64,000 nucleotides of DNA from Oceanipulchritudo coccoides (GTDB lineage Bacteria > Verrucomicrobiota > Verrucomicrobiia > Opitutales > Oceanipulchritudinaceae). The stretch spans positions 1,193,531 through 1,257,530 of the forward strand of contig NZ_JAAGNX010000001.1 in NCBI RefSeq assembly GCF_010500615.1. Direction: 5' to 3'. Made by a program: the position numbers and the translations under genes. Shown here piece by piece: positions 17,665 to 26,339 of the stretch (its first letter is position 1; every line of letters begins with the position of its first letter). The notes beneath the pieces are model-generated. The model was not told the DNA's origin. It searched no databases and saw only the letters and a program-made list of their open reading frames with translations.

Positions 17665-18993
17665 ATGAATGCCCGACCCCTTCTTCCCATAGCTTGTGCG
17701 CTATTACTGAATTCATCCATGCTTCTGGCGGAGGTGGAGAGAAGCTACGATCTCCGCAATACTCAAGCCCGCAACGAGTCGTTTATGGATTGGGGGATGG
17801 GTCTGTTTATTCACTGGAGCCTGGATGCTGAATTGGGAAGCGTTATCTCACACAGCATGGTCGGGGCCTCCGATGATTATCTACAGCGGTATGTCCACGA
17901 ATTACCCGGTTACTTTGATCCGCAGGAATATGACCCTGAAAACTGGGCAAAACTGGCAAAGCTGGCTGGTTTTAAATACATGGTCCTGACAGCCAAGCAC
18001 CACAGCGGATTTTGTCTTTGGCCCACCGCTACGACTGAATTCTCGATCAAGAACACTCCGTATGGGCGTGATATCGTTGGACCCTACATAGATGCCTGCC
18101 GAAAGTATGGATTAAAGGTGGGCCTCTACTTTTCCCCTGAAGATTTCTGGTTTCTCCTTAAACAGGATCAAGTAATCCGCCGCCGAGGAGCAGATTATCC
18201 CCATATAACGCATAACAATGAGCTTCTGGAGTATGCTAAATCCCAGATCAAGGAGTTGCTGACGGGTTATGGGCCTATCGATGTCATCTTCCTGGATGGG
18301 CAGAAAAATGATCCGGTGCGTGAGTATGTCCACGAGCTTCAACCCCATTGCATCGTATCGCGGGGAGAAATGGAAACCCCCGAGCAGCGCATTCCGGATG
18401 AGCCGATCCCAGGACCTTGGGAATCCTGTTTTACACTTGGCACCCAATGGCAGTTTAAGCCAACCAATGAGGATTATAAATCCGGAGGTGAGCTGATCCA
18501 GATGCTGATTGAAATCAGGGCAAAGGGTGGCAACCTTTTAATCAACACGGGGCCCGATCCTTCTGGTAAAATACCTTTTGAGCAGGAACGGCGTTTTCGG
18601 GAACTGGCCTTGTGGATGTTTGTCAACGGGGAAGCGATTCATGAAATTCGTCCATGTCCCGTAATCAGGGAGGGAGACATTTGGTTTACACGAAGTGCAG
18701 AGAATCCCGATACAGTCTACGCCTTCATCCCGCAAGGTGAAGACCTATGGGATCGTGGGGAGCGGAGGGAGTTCATCCTGAAGTCCCTTGTGGCCGACGA
18801 GTCCTCGTCAGTCTCCGTATTAGGCCAAAATGATCAGGTGGTGGAGTATGCCCCGGAAACTGATCCTCGATCACGCTTTGAGCAGACGCCCGAAGGATTG
18901 AAAGTCTCAGTCGTACGGGCCCAGCGGCTATACAACAATCATAGATGGCCCAACCCAATGGTCGTGAAACTTACGAATGTATTATTTAATTAG
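17665..18993 (+). CDS. alpha-L-fucosidase (GH29-like)
   Basis: A 442-residue enzyme with signal peptide (LLPIACALLLNSSMLLA) and the GH29 catalytic barrel. Motifs are WGMGLFIHWSLDAELGS, YDPENWAKLAKLAGFKYMV, LTAKHHSGFCLWPT and YGLKVGLYFSPEDFW. GPIDVIFLDGQ carries the Asp at the position of the nucleophile, and GGNLLINTGPDPSGKIP is also typical. GH29 enzymes remove terminal alpha-L-fucose with retention. It is the first gene of a plus-strand operon (fucosidase, beta-helix enzyme, symporter, sulfatase, dehydrogenase). Likely periplasmic. The acid/base residue could not be fixed by eye, and substrate linkage cannot be told. Confidence 0.85.
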   Translation: MNARPLLPIACALLLNSSMLLAEVERSYDLRNTQARNESFMDWGMGLFIHWSLDAELGSVISHSMVGASDDYLQRYVHELPGYFDPQEYDPENWAKLAKLAGFKYMVLTAKHHSGFCLWPTATTEFSIKNTPYGRDIVGPYIDACRKYGLKVGLYFSPEDFWFLLKQDQVIRRRGADYPHITHNNELLEYAKSQIKELLTGYGPIDVIFLDGQKNDPVREYVHELQPHCIVSRGEMETPEQRIPDEPIPGPWESCFTLGTQWQFKPTNEDYKSGGELIQMLIEIRAKGGNLLINTGPDPSGKIPFEQERRFRELALWMFVNGEAIHEIRPCPVIREGDIWFTRSAENPDTVYAFIPQGEDLWDRGERREFILKSLVADESSSVSVLGQNDQVVEYAPETDPRSRFEQTPEGLKVSVVRAQRLYNNHRWPNPMVVKLTNVLFN

Positions 18994-19006
18994 TCATGAT
19001 TCATTT

Positions 19007-21121
19007 ATGAAGAATAGCCTTATAATCGCTTTCCTGTGTTTGACTGGAGGATCAATGACATTGGCTCAACCCAATGCCACTATTTACGACATTTCAGGAA
19101 ATACCTATTTTGTCTCTGCGTGTGCTTCAAGCGATGGAGATGGCTCCCGTGAAAACCCGTTTGCGACGCTTGAGCAGGCCAGGGACCAAGCCAGGAAGGA
19201 TTTACTCAAAACGTTCACCCCACCGGAAGGAGCGGTAATCCAGTTGGAACCCGGTGTCTATTACCTTGAGGAAAGTTTTATCCTCGATCATCAGGATGCC
19301 TATCCCGCTTACAGCCAATTGACCATTCAGGGTTCAGACGATGGTGAGAGTATCCTTAACATGGGAAGAAAAGTCCCCATGGACGAGATTAAACCTGTGT
19401 TGGATGAAAGCATTCTGAAGCGTCTTCGTCCGGAAGCAAGGGATCACGTCAAGGTGATTGACCTGCTGGTATTGGGTATCGACCTGGAACCGTTGCCTGT
19501 TCTTTACAAGGATCTCGATGGGGGCCAGCCGGAAATTTTCTGGAATGATGAAAGGCTTCCTCTTTCGCGCTATCCGAATGAAGGCACCCTGACGATGGGA
19601 GAATTGATTTCCCCGGGAGTTTGGTGGGATAGTGAAAACCTCGGAGGCATCTTCAAATTCAAAGATGATCGTCACCTGGACTGGACAGAAGCTGTTGATG
19701 CCGGTCTCTGGCTGAACGGATATTGGAGGATTCCATGGCAATCGTGGAGCGTTCGGGTTGAATCGATCAATCCCGAAGAGAGGACGGTAACCCATGCTGC
19801 TCCCATTGCTGAGGGCAACAAGGAAAACTCAGCCTTTGCCGGTATTGGTTCGAAGTATTCGCGGCCAGAAGGTAGTCTGGAGGAACCTTATTTTGCATTT
19901 AATCTAGTTGAAGAGATCGATTTGCCCGGCGAGTGGAGTATCGATTACAGCACATCGCGGCTTCACATATGGCTGCCCGAAGGAGAGGGCGAACTCAGGA
20001 TCGGTCATGACACGGCGCCCCTTATTGAGCTCAAAGGCTGCTCTCAGGTGACGATTAGAAACCTTACTTTCACAGGCGCTCGGGAGAACGGTATCGAGAT
20101 GATCGGAGGTCTCGATAATGTGGTTGAAAATTGCACCTTCAAGAATCTTGGTGGATGGGGGGTAGTTGTTTCAGGTGGCTTCAGGAATGGCGTTAGAGAA
20201 AGTCATTTTACCCAATTGGGTAAGGGAGGTATTGAGCTCAGTGGTGGGGACCCGGTTAGTCTCGTCAAGTGTTACAATTTTGCTGTTGGGAATCGTATTC
20301 ATGATATTGGGCTCCTGCAAAAAACCTGGACTGGAGCCATTAAGCTTGGTCTGTCGCGCATGCATGGGGGCTCGATAGGCACTCGTCAGGCTGTCGGTGT
20401 TTCCCTAACCGACAATGAAATATATAACCTGCCACATATTGGAATTCTGGCTGGAGGGAATTTGAATGAAATCCGACGTAATATTATCTACGATATTGCA
20501 AAGGAGACACATGATGTCGGCTATATTTACACGCGGCATGACATGACAAGTCGTGGGAATGCTATTACAGATAATTTATTCTACGGTTCTCCACATGCGC
20601 ACGGATATCACGTCGATGACGGAGACAGTGGTGACACCATAGAACGCAACGTGATCATCGGGAGTAATGTCGGCGCACAAATCGGTGGAGGGCATTACAA
20701 TGTCGTCCGCAACAATTTCTTCATTGATTGCGAACGTGGAGCCCGCTTGGACGATCGCGGCATACGCCGGGACTACAGGCTTACCAACCCCATGAAAATG
20801 GCTGAGTTGATGATCACTGAGAGGGACCCCGAAGCTTGGTACGGATCGTTTCCTGAACTTATCGATCTATATGAAGACAAACCGGAATGGCCAAAGGGTA
20901 ACGAAATTACCGGTAACTTTCTCGTGCGTTGTCAGGAAAATGCGATCTACGAAATAAAGGAAAATGGTCTTCTGGAAGTAATCGAGGGCCGAAACAAAGT
21001 CGAAAAAAACCAGATCATAAGTGCTGATGAATTCCAGGCTCAACCTGCTGAAATGATCGAATTTTTCCGAGCCTACCTCTTGGAGCATAAGCGAATGCCT
21101 GATTATCTGCCCTTATTTTGA
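19007..21121 (+). CDS. secreted right-handed beta-helix protein, GH141-like
   Basis: A 704-residue protein from the ATG at 19007, chosen because it gives a clean signal peptide (MKNSLIIAFLCLTGGSMTLA) and avoids overlap with the fucosidase (18977 is possible). After YFVSACASSDGDGSRENPF come AVIQLEPGVYYLEESFIL, IFWNDERLPLSRYPNEG and a series of beta-helix rungs (VTIRNLTFTGARENGIEM, NVVENCTFKNLGGWG, HYNVVRNNFFIDCERGA). This is the same enzyme type as the 1464-residue protein but without accessory domains. GH141 members include alpha-L-fucosidases and xylanases; which applies here is unknown. Second gene of the operon, 13 bases after the fucosidase stop. Confidence 0.65.
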   Translation: MKNSLIIAFLCLTGGSMTLAQPNATIYDISGNTYFVSACASSDGDGSRENPFATLEQARDQARKDLLKTFTPPEGAVIQLEPGVYYLEESFILDHQDAYPAYSQLTIQGSDDGESILNMGRKVPMDEIKPVLDESILKRLRPEARDHVKVIDLLVLGIDLEPLPVLYKDLDGGQPEIFWNDERLPLSRYPNEGTLTMGELISPGVWWDSENLGGIFKFKDDRHLDWTEAVDAGLWLNGYWRIPWQSWSVRVESINPEERTVTHAAPIAEGNKENSAFAGIGSKYSRPEGSLEEPYFAFNLVEEIDLPGEWSIDYSTSRLHIWLPEGEGELRIGHDTAPLIELKGCSQVTIRNLTFTGARENGIEMIGGLDNVVENCTFKNLGGWGVVVSGGFRNGVRESHFTQLGKGGIELSGGDPVSLVKCYNFAVGNRIHDIGLLQKTWTGAIKLGLSRMHGGSIGTRQAVGVSLTDNEIYNLPHIGILAGGNLNEIRRNIIYDIAKETHDVGYIYTRHDMTSRGNAITDNLFYGSPHAHGYHVDDGDSGDTIERNVIIGSNVGAQIGGGHYNVVRNNFFIDCERGARLDDRGIRRDYRLTNPMKMAELMITERDPEAWYGSFPELIDLYEDKPEWPKGNEITGNFLVRCQENAIYEIKENGLLEVIEGRNKVEKNQIISADEFQAQPAEMIEFFRAYLLEHKRMPDYLPLF

Positions 21122-21138
21122 GCAACTTTTAACTACTT

Positions 21139-23580
21139 ATGAAGTACAAACTTATATTTCTATTTGTCCTCAGCCTTGGGCAGGGACTCTGCCATGCAGA
21201 ATTAAAGGATGCATTCAATTGGTCAAGCGCTCAAATACCTGATGCCGTTGTCAAAACAGGTCAAGTGGGAGCTTACACCAATGAAACCCTGTTATTGGCA
21301 GGGGGATTTGAGAATGACGGTAATCCTTCAGCGAGTATTTATGCTTTGGTCAGCGAGACACCCGGGCAGTACAAGTTAGTCAGTGAATCTGAAACAGATC
21401 ATCCCATCGGACTTTGCAAGAGTACCTATCGAGAGGATGGTCTCTATTTGGCTGGTCTTGCTGGTGAGGTTTCCCGAACTGTATTTAGGATAACATACAC
21501 CGAAGGAACGATCGGCTGGGAAGAACTCACAGCCTTTCCGAAACCTGTAGCAGTAATCGGAATGGATTTTATCGAATCCTTGCTCTGTGTTTTTGGGATG
21601 GATCCGGAGACGGGTTTAAATGTCTTATACACCCTGGATATCGATTCACCCGGGTTAGGATGGGTGACCGAAGAAGACTTTCAATGGCCAGTTGTGAACG
21701 ATGCCGTTGTGAAGTCAAATTACGGGATGTTACACATATTCGGGGCGTCTCGAACAGGAGACAACTCCTTGGGGCGAACTTGCTACGGCTGGCGCAAACT
21801 TCCCGTCGACGGAACCGTTCAGAAGGGATGGATTAAGCTGGCCTCCCTGCCCGATGATTTCAAGGCGGCAACAACCTTTACCACCGGGCAGAGCCATATC
21901 GGGTTTTTCGGTGTTGGATTCGGCGATACTCTTTCAAAAAGGACGTCACTGCTTATCTATCACACGGTTACGGATACCTGGGTGGAGGCTGATCAGTACC
22001 CGGAGTCTATCAGTGCGGTCACAGCCGTAAGGATTGATAATTCCTGCCTGTTTACGGGTAATGGGCAGAGTAAGGTGCCTTTAGTTGGTTTTGCGCCGAC
22101 TGTCAGCAAGCTCAAGTTCATTGATTATGTGGTAATGGCGATTTACTTTCTTCTTTTGGCCGCAATCGGATATCACTTTGCCCGGAGACAGAAATCATCG
22201 CGAACCTTCGCCATTGGCGGTGGAAAAGTAGCTTGGTGGGCCGCCGCCATCAGTATGTTTGCCACCGGGGCCAGTGCGATCAGCTTCATGGCTATTCCGA
22301 GCCTTGTTTTTCGCACCAACTTGATATGGCTGTTCCCAATCGTGGTTTTCGTTCCGTTTTACTTTGTGCAGGCCTATCTGCTTTTTCCCTTGTTGCGGAA
22401 ACTCGACATCATCTCGACCTATGAGTATCTTGAAAGGCGGTTTCATCCAAGCCTTCGACTGTTGGCCAGCTTGCAGTGTATCGCCTTCCAGACCTTTGGA
22501 CGGATCAGTGTGGTAATTCTTCTTCCTGCCCTGGCTATATCCGCCACGACCGGTCTGGATGTATTTGTCAGCGTGTTGTTGATGGGGTTAATCACGACGC
22601 TCTACACGACATTCGGGGGGTTTGAGGCAGTGGTCTGGACGGATGTCCTCCAAGGCCTGCTGATGATCGGCGGGATTGGATTGATGATCTGGTTCGGTAT
22701 CAGCGGAATGCCAGGCGGAATCAGTGAATTTGTCCAGGTTGGCCAGCAATACAACAAGTTTGATTTCTACATTGGCGGGTGGAATATCACCCTGGCACTA
22801 GGGATTTTCCTTGTCATTCGGCAACTTGCGGAGTCCTTTGCTGCAACAGCGGATCAACCTATGATTCAAAGGGTCTTTTCCACGCCCTTGACCAAAGTCC
22901 GTAAATTTGCGGCCATGTTCGCCTTTTTCGCGATACTCATCGCGGTATTTGTCCAATTCATGGGGCTGAGCATGTTTGGCTTTTTCCATGCCAACCCGGA
23001 GAAACTGGATCCATTCATGACAAACGACCAGATAGTCCCGTTGTTTGTTACGCAAACGCTGCCTGCAGGCATTTCCGGCCTCATCATCGCCGCCTTGTTT
23101 GCCGCCTCAATGTCCACGCTGTCAAGTAGTGTCAACAGTGTGTCAACTCTCCTTTCGGAGGACTTTTATTGCAAAATCAAGAAGAATGTCACGGATCGGG
23201 AAAAACTGGTGGTGCTGAAGATATCATCCCTGGTGATCGGGCTCTTCGGAACGGGGACTGCGTTGTTCATGGCCTCCTTGAATATTAAATCCATGTTCCA
23301 GTTATGGATTGAAATTTCGGCCCTGATCGGCGGTGGCTTTGTGGGCATGTACTTTCTTGGGATGTTTACCAACAGGGCGAATTCACCCGGGGCTGTTGTT
23401 GGGGCGATTTCCAGTATATTCGCCCTCATTTGGATTAAAAACTACACCGATGTCCACTGGTCACTCTATCAGGCATTGGCAATAGTTTCCTGTGTCGTCG
23501 TTGGCTACCTGTTCAGTCTGTTCCTGCCGCACAAGGAAAGGGATTTAACCGGCTTAACGGTATTTAAACCCGCGAAATAA
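21139..23580 (+). CDS. beta-propeller domain fused to sodium:solute symporter
   Basis: An 813-residue fusion. A signal peptide (LIFLFVLSLGQGLCHA) leads into about 310 residues of Kelch-like propeller resembling the NanM-type mutarotase family (LLLAGGFENDGNPSASIYAL and repeated GF/GMD motifs). From residue about 325 there are 13 or more membrane helices of the SSS family: IDYVVMAIYFLLLAAIGYHF, ARRQKSSRTFAIGGGKVAWW, FATGASAISFMAIPSLVF, TTFGGFEAVVWTDVLQG. The propeller would sit in the periplasm and convert or bind the sugar before sodium-driven import. Similar fusions are known in the sialic acid mutarotase/symporter family. Here the genes around it suggest fucose or another glycan monomer. Confidence 0.85.
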   Translation: MKYKLIFLFVLSLGQGLCHAELKDAFNWSSAQIPDAVVKTGQVGAYTNETLLLAGGFENDGNPSASIYALVSETPGQYKLVSESETDHPIGLCKSTYREDGLYLAGLAGEVSRTVFRITYTEGTIGWEELTAFPKPVAVIGMDFIESLLCVFGMDPETGLNVLYTLDIDSPGLGWVTEEDFQWPVVNDAVVKSNYGMLHIFGASRTGDNSLGRTCYGWRKLPVDGTVQKGWIKLASLPDDFKAATTFTTGQSHIGFFGVGFGDTLSKRTSLLIYHTVTDTWVEADQYPESISAVTAVRIDNSCLFTGNGQSKVPLVGFAPTVSKLKFIDYVVMAIYFLLLAAIGYHFARRQKSSRTFAIGGGKVAWWAAAISMFATGASAISFMAIPSLVFRTNLIWLFPIVVFVPFYFVQAYLLFPLLRKLDIISTYEYLERRFHPSLRLLASLQCIAFQTFGRISVVILLPALAISATTGLDVFVSVLLMGLITTLYTTFGGFEAVVWTDVLQGLLMIGGIGLMIWFGISGMPGGISEFVQVGQQYNKFDFYIGGWNITLALGIFLVIRQLAESFAATADQPMIQRVFSTPLTKVRKFAAMFAFFAILIAVFVQFMGLSMFGFFHANPEKLDPFMTNDQIVPLFVTQTLPAGISGLIIAALFAASMSTLSSSVNSVSTLLSEDFYCKIKKNVTDREKLVVLKISSLVIGLFGTGTALFMASLNIKSMFQLWIEISALIGGGFVGMYFLGMFTNRANSPGAVVGAISSIFALIWIKNYTDVHWSLYQALAIVSCVVVGYLFSLFLPHKERDLTGLTVFKPAK

Positions 23581-23662
23581 TTCCCTCAACGCTTTAAATC
23601 CGTCCACATACCGAAGAACCTTGAACAGCCCGGTTCCCCTCGAATTTGCAATTCCCTGTAAA

Positions 23663-25183
23663 GTGAGAAATTTTAACAAAGTTAAACCGGGAATATTCGT
23701 GCTGCTGTCTGGCCTAATCCTAAGTCCAGTCTGGAGCGGCACTTTTTCAACCATGAAACCCAATATCATACTCATCTACGCAGATGACCTCGGGTATGGT
23801 GATGTCAGCTGTTACAACCCTGATTCGAAAATCTCCACCCCTAATATAGACCGGCTGGCGGAAGAGGGGATTCGATTTGCCGATGCTCATGCCCCAGACA
23901 CAGTTTGCAGTCCCAGCAGATATGGTATCCTCACAGGGCAATACTCATGGAGAACCGATCGAAAATCTGGAAACCCACCACCTGGCACGCAGCCTTGGAT
24001 AAAGAAAGGGAGAGTTGCTCTCCCTGAAATGCTTCAGCAAAAGGGTTACACCACCGCTGTTTTCGGGAAATGGGGACTTGGAGCCGATTGGAATTCCGCT
24101 GCCAAGCCGGGGAGAGAAGGGCTTGATACAAGCCCGAGGGGGATCGATTACACGAAACCCATTTTTGCGGGAAAGGACTTCGGCTTTTCCCATGAGGAAG
24201 TACATCTTTGGTACGGTAAAGAAGTTCATCAAACCACCTATCCTTGTCATTCAGATCCAAATGCTTACGAGAAAGTTGACGGAGGGCGTTGGTACTTTGT
24301 CAACGGAATGAGCCGGGGTGGGGATCCTAACTTTTCTGCCTTTGATATGGAAGAGGCCCAGATGCATTACATCGAACGAACCGTTGATTGGATAAAATCG
24401 AACGATTCGCCCTTCTTCATTTATTATGCCCCCCATATCCCGCATTGGCCTCATGTGCCTGCGAAGCAATTTCATGGAGTCACTTCCCTGGGATACTATG
24501 GCGATTTTGTGGCTCAGTTGGACTGGGCGGTGGGTCAAATTGTGGATGCTTTGGAATCCAGTGATGAGCTTGAAAACACTGTGATCATTTTCTGCTCTGA
24601 CAATGGACCGGAAGTCCAGACTTATGATTATCACAAGCTGGGGCATGCCTCATCTGGCGATTGGCGGGGCGTCAAGCGGGATGCTTGGGAAGGAGGGCAC
24701 CGCACGCCTTTCATTATCCGGTGGCCGGAAATATCCAATCCAGGTAGTGTCACTGATCGGCTTGTCTGCCAAACGGATATCTATGCCACTGTGGCTGACC
24801 TTCTGGATGTTTCCTTATCGAAGGACTGTGCGGAGGATAGTTTTAGTTTCCTCGATGAACTGCTTCCAGAACATTGCGTTAAGGAACAGCGGGAGTTAGC
24901 CATTTACCACACGGGTTTCTCGAATAAGTTGGCAATCCGGAAAGGAGACTGGGTCTTGATTGATGATCCTTCCGGTGACAATGGCGAACAGGAACCCGAA
25001 TGGCTTTGCCGGGAGCGCGGAGTTGTTCCCCATGAGCTAGGTGTTGAATTATTTGACCTCAATTCAGACATGCAACAGACGACCAATCTTGCGGTCGAAC
25101 ATCCTGAGATCGTGGAGAATTTACTACGCCACCTAAGGAAGGCTGTTCAAGCCGGTCGTACGAGGAAGTGCGTAATTAACTGA
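23663..25183 (+). CDS. sulfatase (S1 family, formylglycine type)
   Basis: An arylsulfatase-fold enzyme. The modified cysteine is in TVCSPSRYGILTGQYSW, a standard C-x-P-x-R site. Metal-binding ILIYADDLGYGDVS and IFCSDNGPEVQTYDYHKLGH are also present. I chose GTG 23663 because it opens a signal peptide (KPGIFVLLSGLILSPVWSG). TTG 23621 or ATG 23753 (no signal peptide) remain possible. It would hydrolyse sulfate esters on a glycan after conversion of the cysteine by a formylglycine-generating enzyme or anSME, neither seen in the window. Fourth gene of the operon. The S1 subfamily was not assigned. Confidence 0.88.
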   Translation: MRNFNKVKPGIFVLLSGLILSPVWSGTFSTMKPNIILIYADDLGYGDVSCYNPDSKISTPNIDRLAEEGIRFADAHAPDTVCSPSRYGILTGQYSWRTDRKSGNPPPGTQPWIKKGRVALPEMLQQKGYTTAVFGKWGLGADWNSAAKPGREGLDTSPRGIDYTKPIFAGKDFGFSHEEVHLWYGKEVHQTTYPCHSDPNAYEKVDGGRWYFVNGMSRGGDPNFSAFDMEEAQMHYIERTVDWIKSNDSPFFIYYAPHIPHWPHVPAKQFHGVTSLGYYGDFVAQLDWAVGQIVDALESSDELENTVIIFCSDNGPEVQTYDYHKLGHASSGDWRGVKRDAWEGGHRTPFIIRWPEISNPGSVTDRLVCQTDIYATVADLLDVSLSKDCAEDSFSFLDELLPEHCVKEQRELAIYHTGFSNKLAIRKGDWVLIDDPSGDNGEQEPEWLCRERGVVPHELGVELFDLNSDMQQTTNLAVEHPEIVENLLRHLRKAVQAGRTRKCVIN

Positions 25184-25237
25184 TTAACATTATAGATTTT
25201 CCCTTTTGAGTCAGTTGATCCTCAACAAAAGAAATAT

Positions 25238-26308
25238 ATGTTAAAGGCTGGCATACTCGGATTGGGCGAAGGCAGGAGTGCCTTGGCCGCAATAAGTTCC
25301 ATGGAGAACTGGCAAACGCGGTGGATCTGCGATCTTGACCAGCAATTGTTAGACGCTAGGAAAAGTGAATTTTCGATTTCCAGAACGACGACGGATTATG
25401 ACGAGATGCTGGCGGATCCAGAAGTCGATGTGATCTTCATCTACACGCCCGATCCTTTTCATGCGGACCACATATTGAAGGCATTTTCTGCTGGGAAGCA
25501 CGTCTTCTGCACTAAGCCGCTAGTCGATTCGCTTGAAAAAGGACAAGAACTCCTCAAAGCGCAAAAGGCTTCCGGTAAGGAACTGATTGTTGGTCACACA
25601 AGCCGGTTTTATCCGACGACAATGCAGCAGTACTCAGATTTCAAAGAGGGCCGTCTCGGGGAAATAGTTTCCTGTGAGACGCATTACAATAGTGATAAGC
25701 GATTGGGCTCCGCTGGGAAGCGTGGAAAAAAGGGAGAAGTCAACTGGCTCTATTCTGGATTGTGCCATCCGCTTGATCTCGTTTTCTGGTTCCTTGGTCC
25801 GATCAAATCGGTTTCGGCAATGTCGGTTCTGAGTCCGGCCGGCAAGCGATTGGGCTCTAGGGTTCCCGACAGCTTTCATGCTGTGTTGAAGGCCGAAACC
25901 GGTGCCTTGGGACAAGTGAGCGGAGTCTATGGGGCCGCGTCGACAGTTCAGGAGGCGCACCCGCAAAGCGGCTGTATCCTTCGTGGAGATAAAGGAAGCA
26001 GTGTTGCTTCTGCACCCCAATTTGAATACTCAACAAATCTTGATGGATTCCCTCAAACCACTAGCAGTTTTCCAGATGATGCTGGGGAGTATTTCCCCTG
26101 GGGCGGGTCAAAGTACCATGTGGGGGAGACCCGGAATCTTTTGGTTCACTTCGCCGAGTGCTTGCAGAGACAGCAAAGCCCGCGTCCAAACCTAAAGGAT
26201 GGTCTCAAAGTGGTTGCGATTTTGAAAGCGATTCAATTATCAATGGAATCGAATTGCCAGGTCGAGGTGTCCGATGTGCTTCGGAAGTACGGTTTAGTAG
26301 ATTTGTAA
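25238..26308 (+). CDS. Gfo/Idh/MocA family NAD(P)-dependent oxidoreductase
   Basis: A 356-residue cytoplasmic dehydrogenase. The N-terminal Rossmann fold is modified (AGILGLGEGRSALAAISSM), with IYTPDPFHADHILKAFSAGK and the family signature CTKPLVDS carrying the catalytic-region Lys. The C-terminal beta domain includes HTSRFYPTTMQQYSDFK and a WLYSGLCHPLDLVFW helix with the conserved His. Members oxidise sugars, inositols or uronic acid derivatives; the substrate here is unknown but probably comes from the glycan degraded by the locus. Last gene of the plus-strand operon, meeting the minus-strand operon tail to tail with a 31-base gap and no clear terminator. Confidence 0.88.
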   Translation: MLKAGILGLGEGRSALAAISSMENWQTRWICDLDQQLLDARKSEFSISRTTTDYDEMLADPEVDVIFIYTPDPFHADHILKAFSAGKHVFCTKPLVDSLEKGQELLKAQKASGKELIVGHTSRFYPTTMQQYSDFKEGRLGEIVSCETHYNSDKRLGSAGKRGKKGEVNWLYSGLCHPLDLVFWFLGPIKSVSAMSVLSPAGKRLGSRVPDSFHAVLKAETGALGQVSGVYGAASTVQEAHPQSGCILRGDKGSSVASAPQFEYSTNLDGFPQTTSSFPDDAGEYFPWGGSKYHVGETRNLLVHFAECLQRQQSPRPNLKDGLKVVAILKAIQLSMESNCQVEVSDVLRKYGLVDL

Positions 26309-26339
26309 GATGTGAGATGAGGTAGAAAATCGTGAAGCG

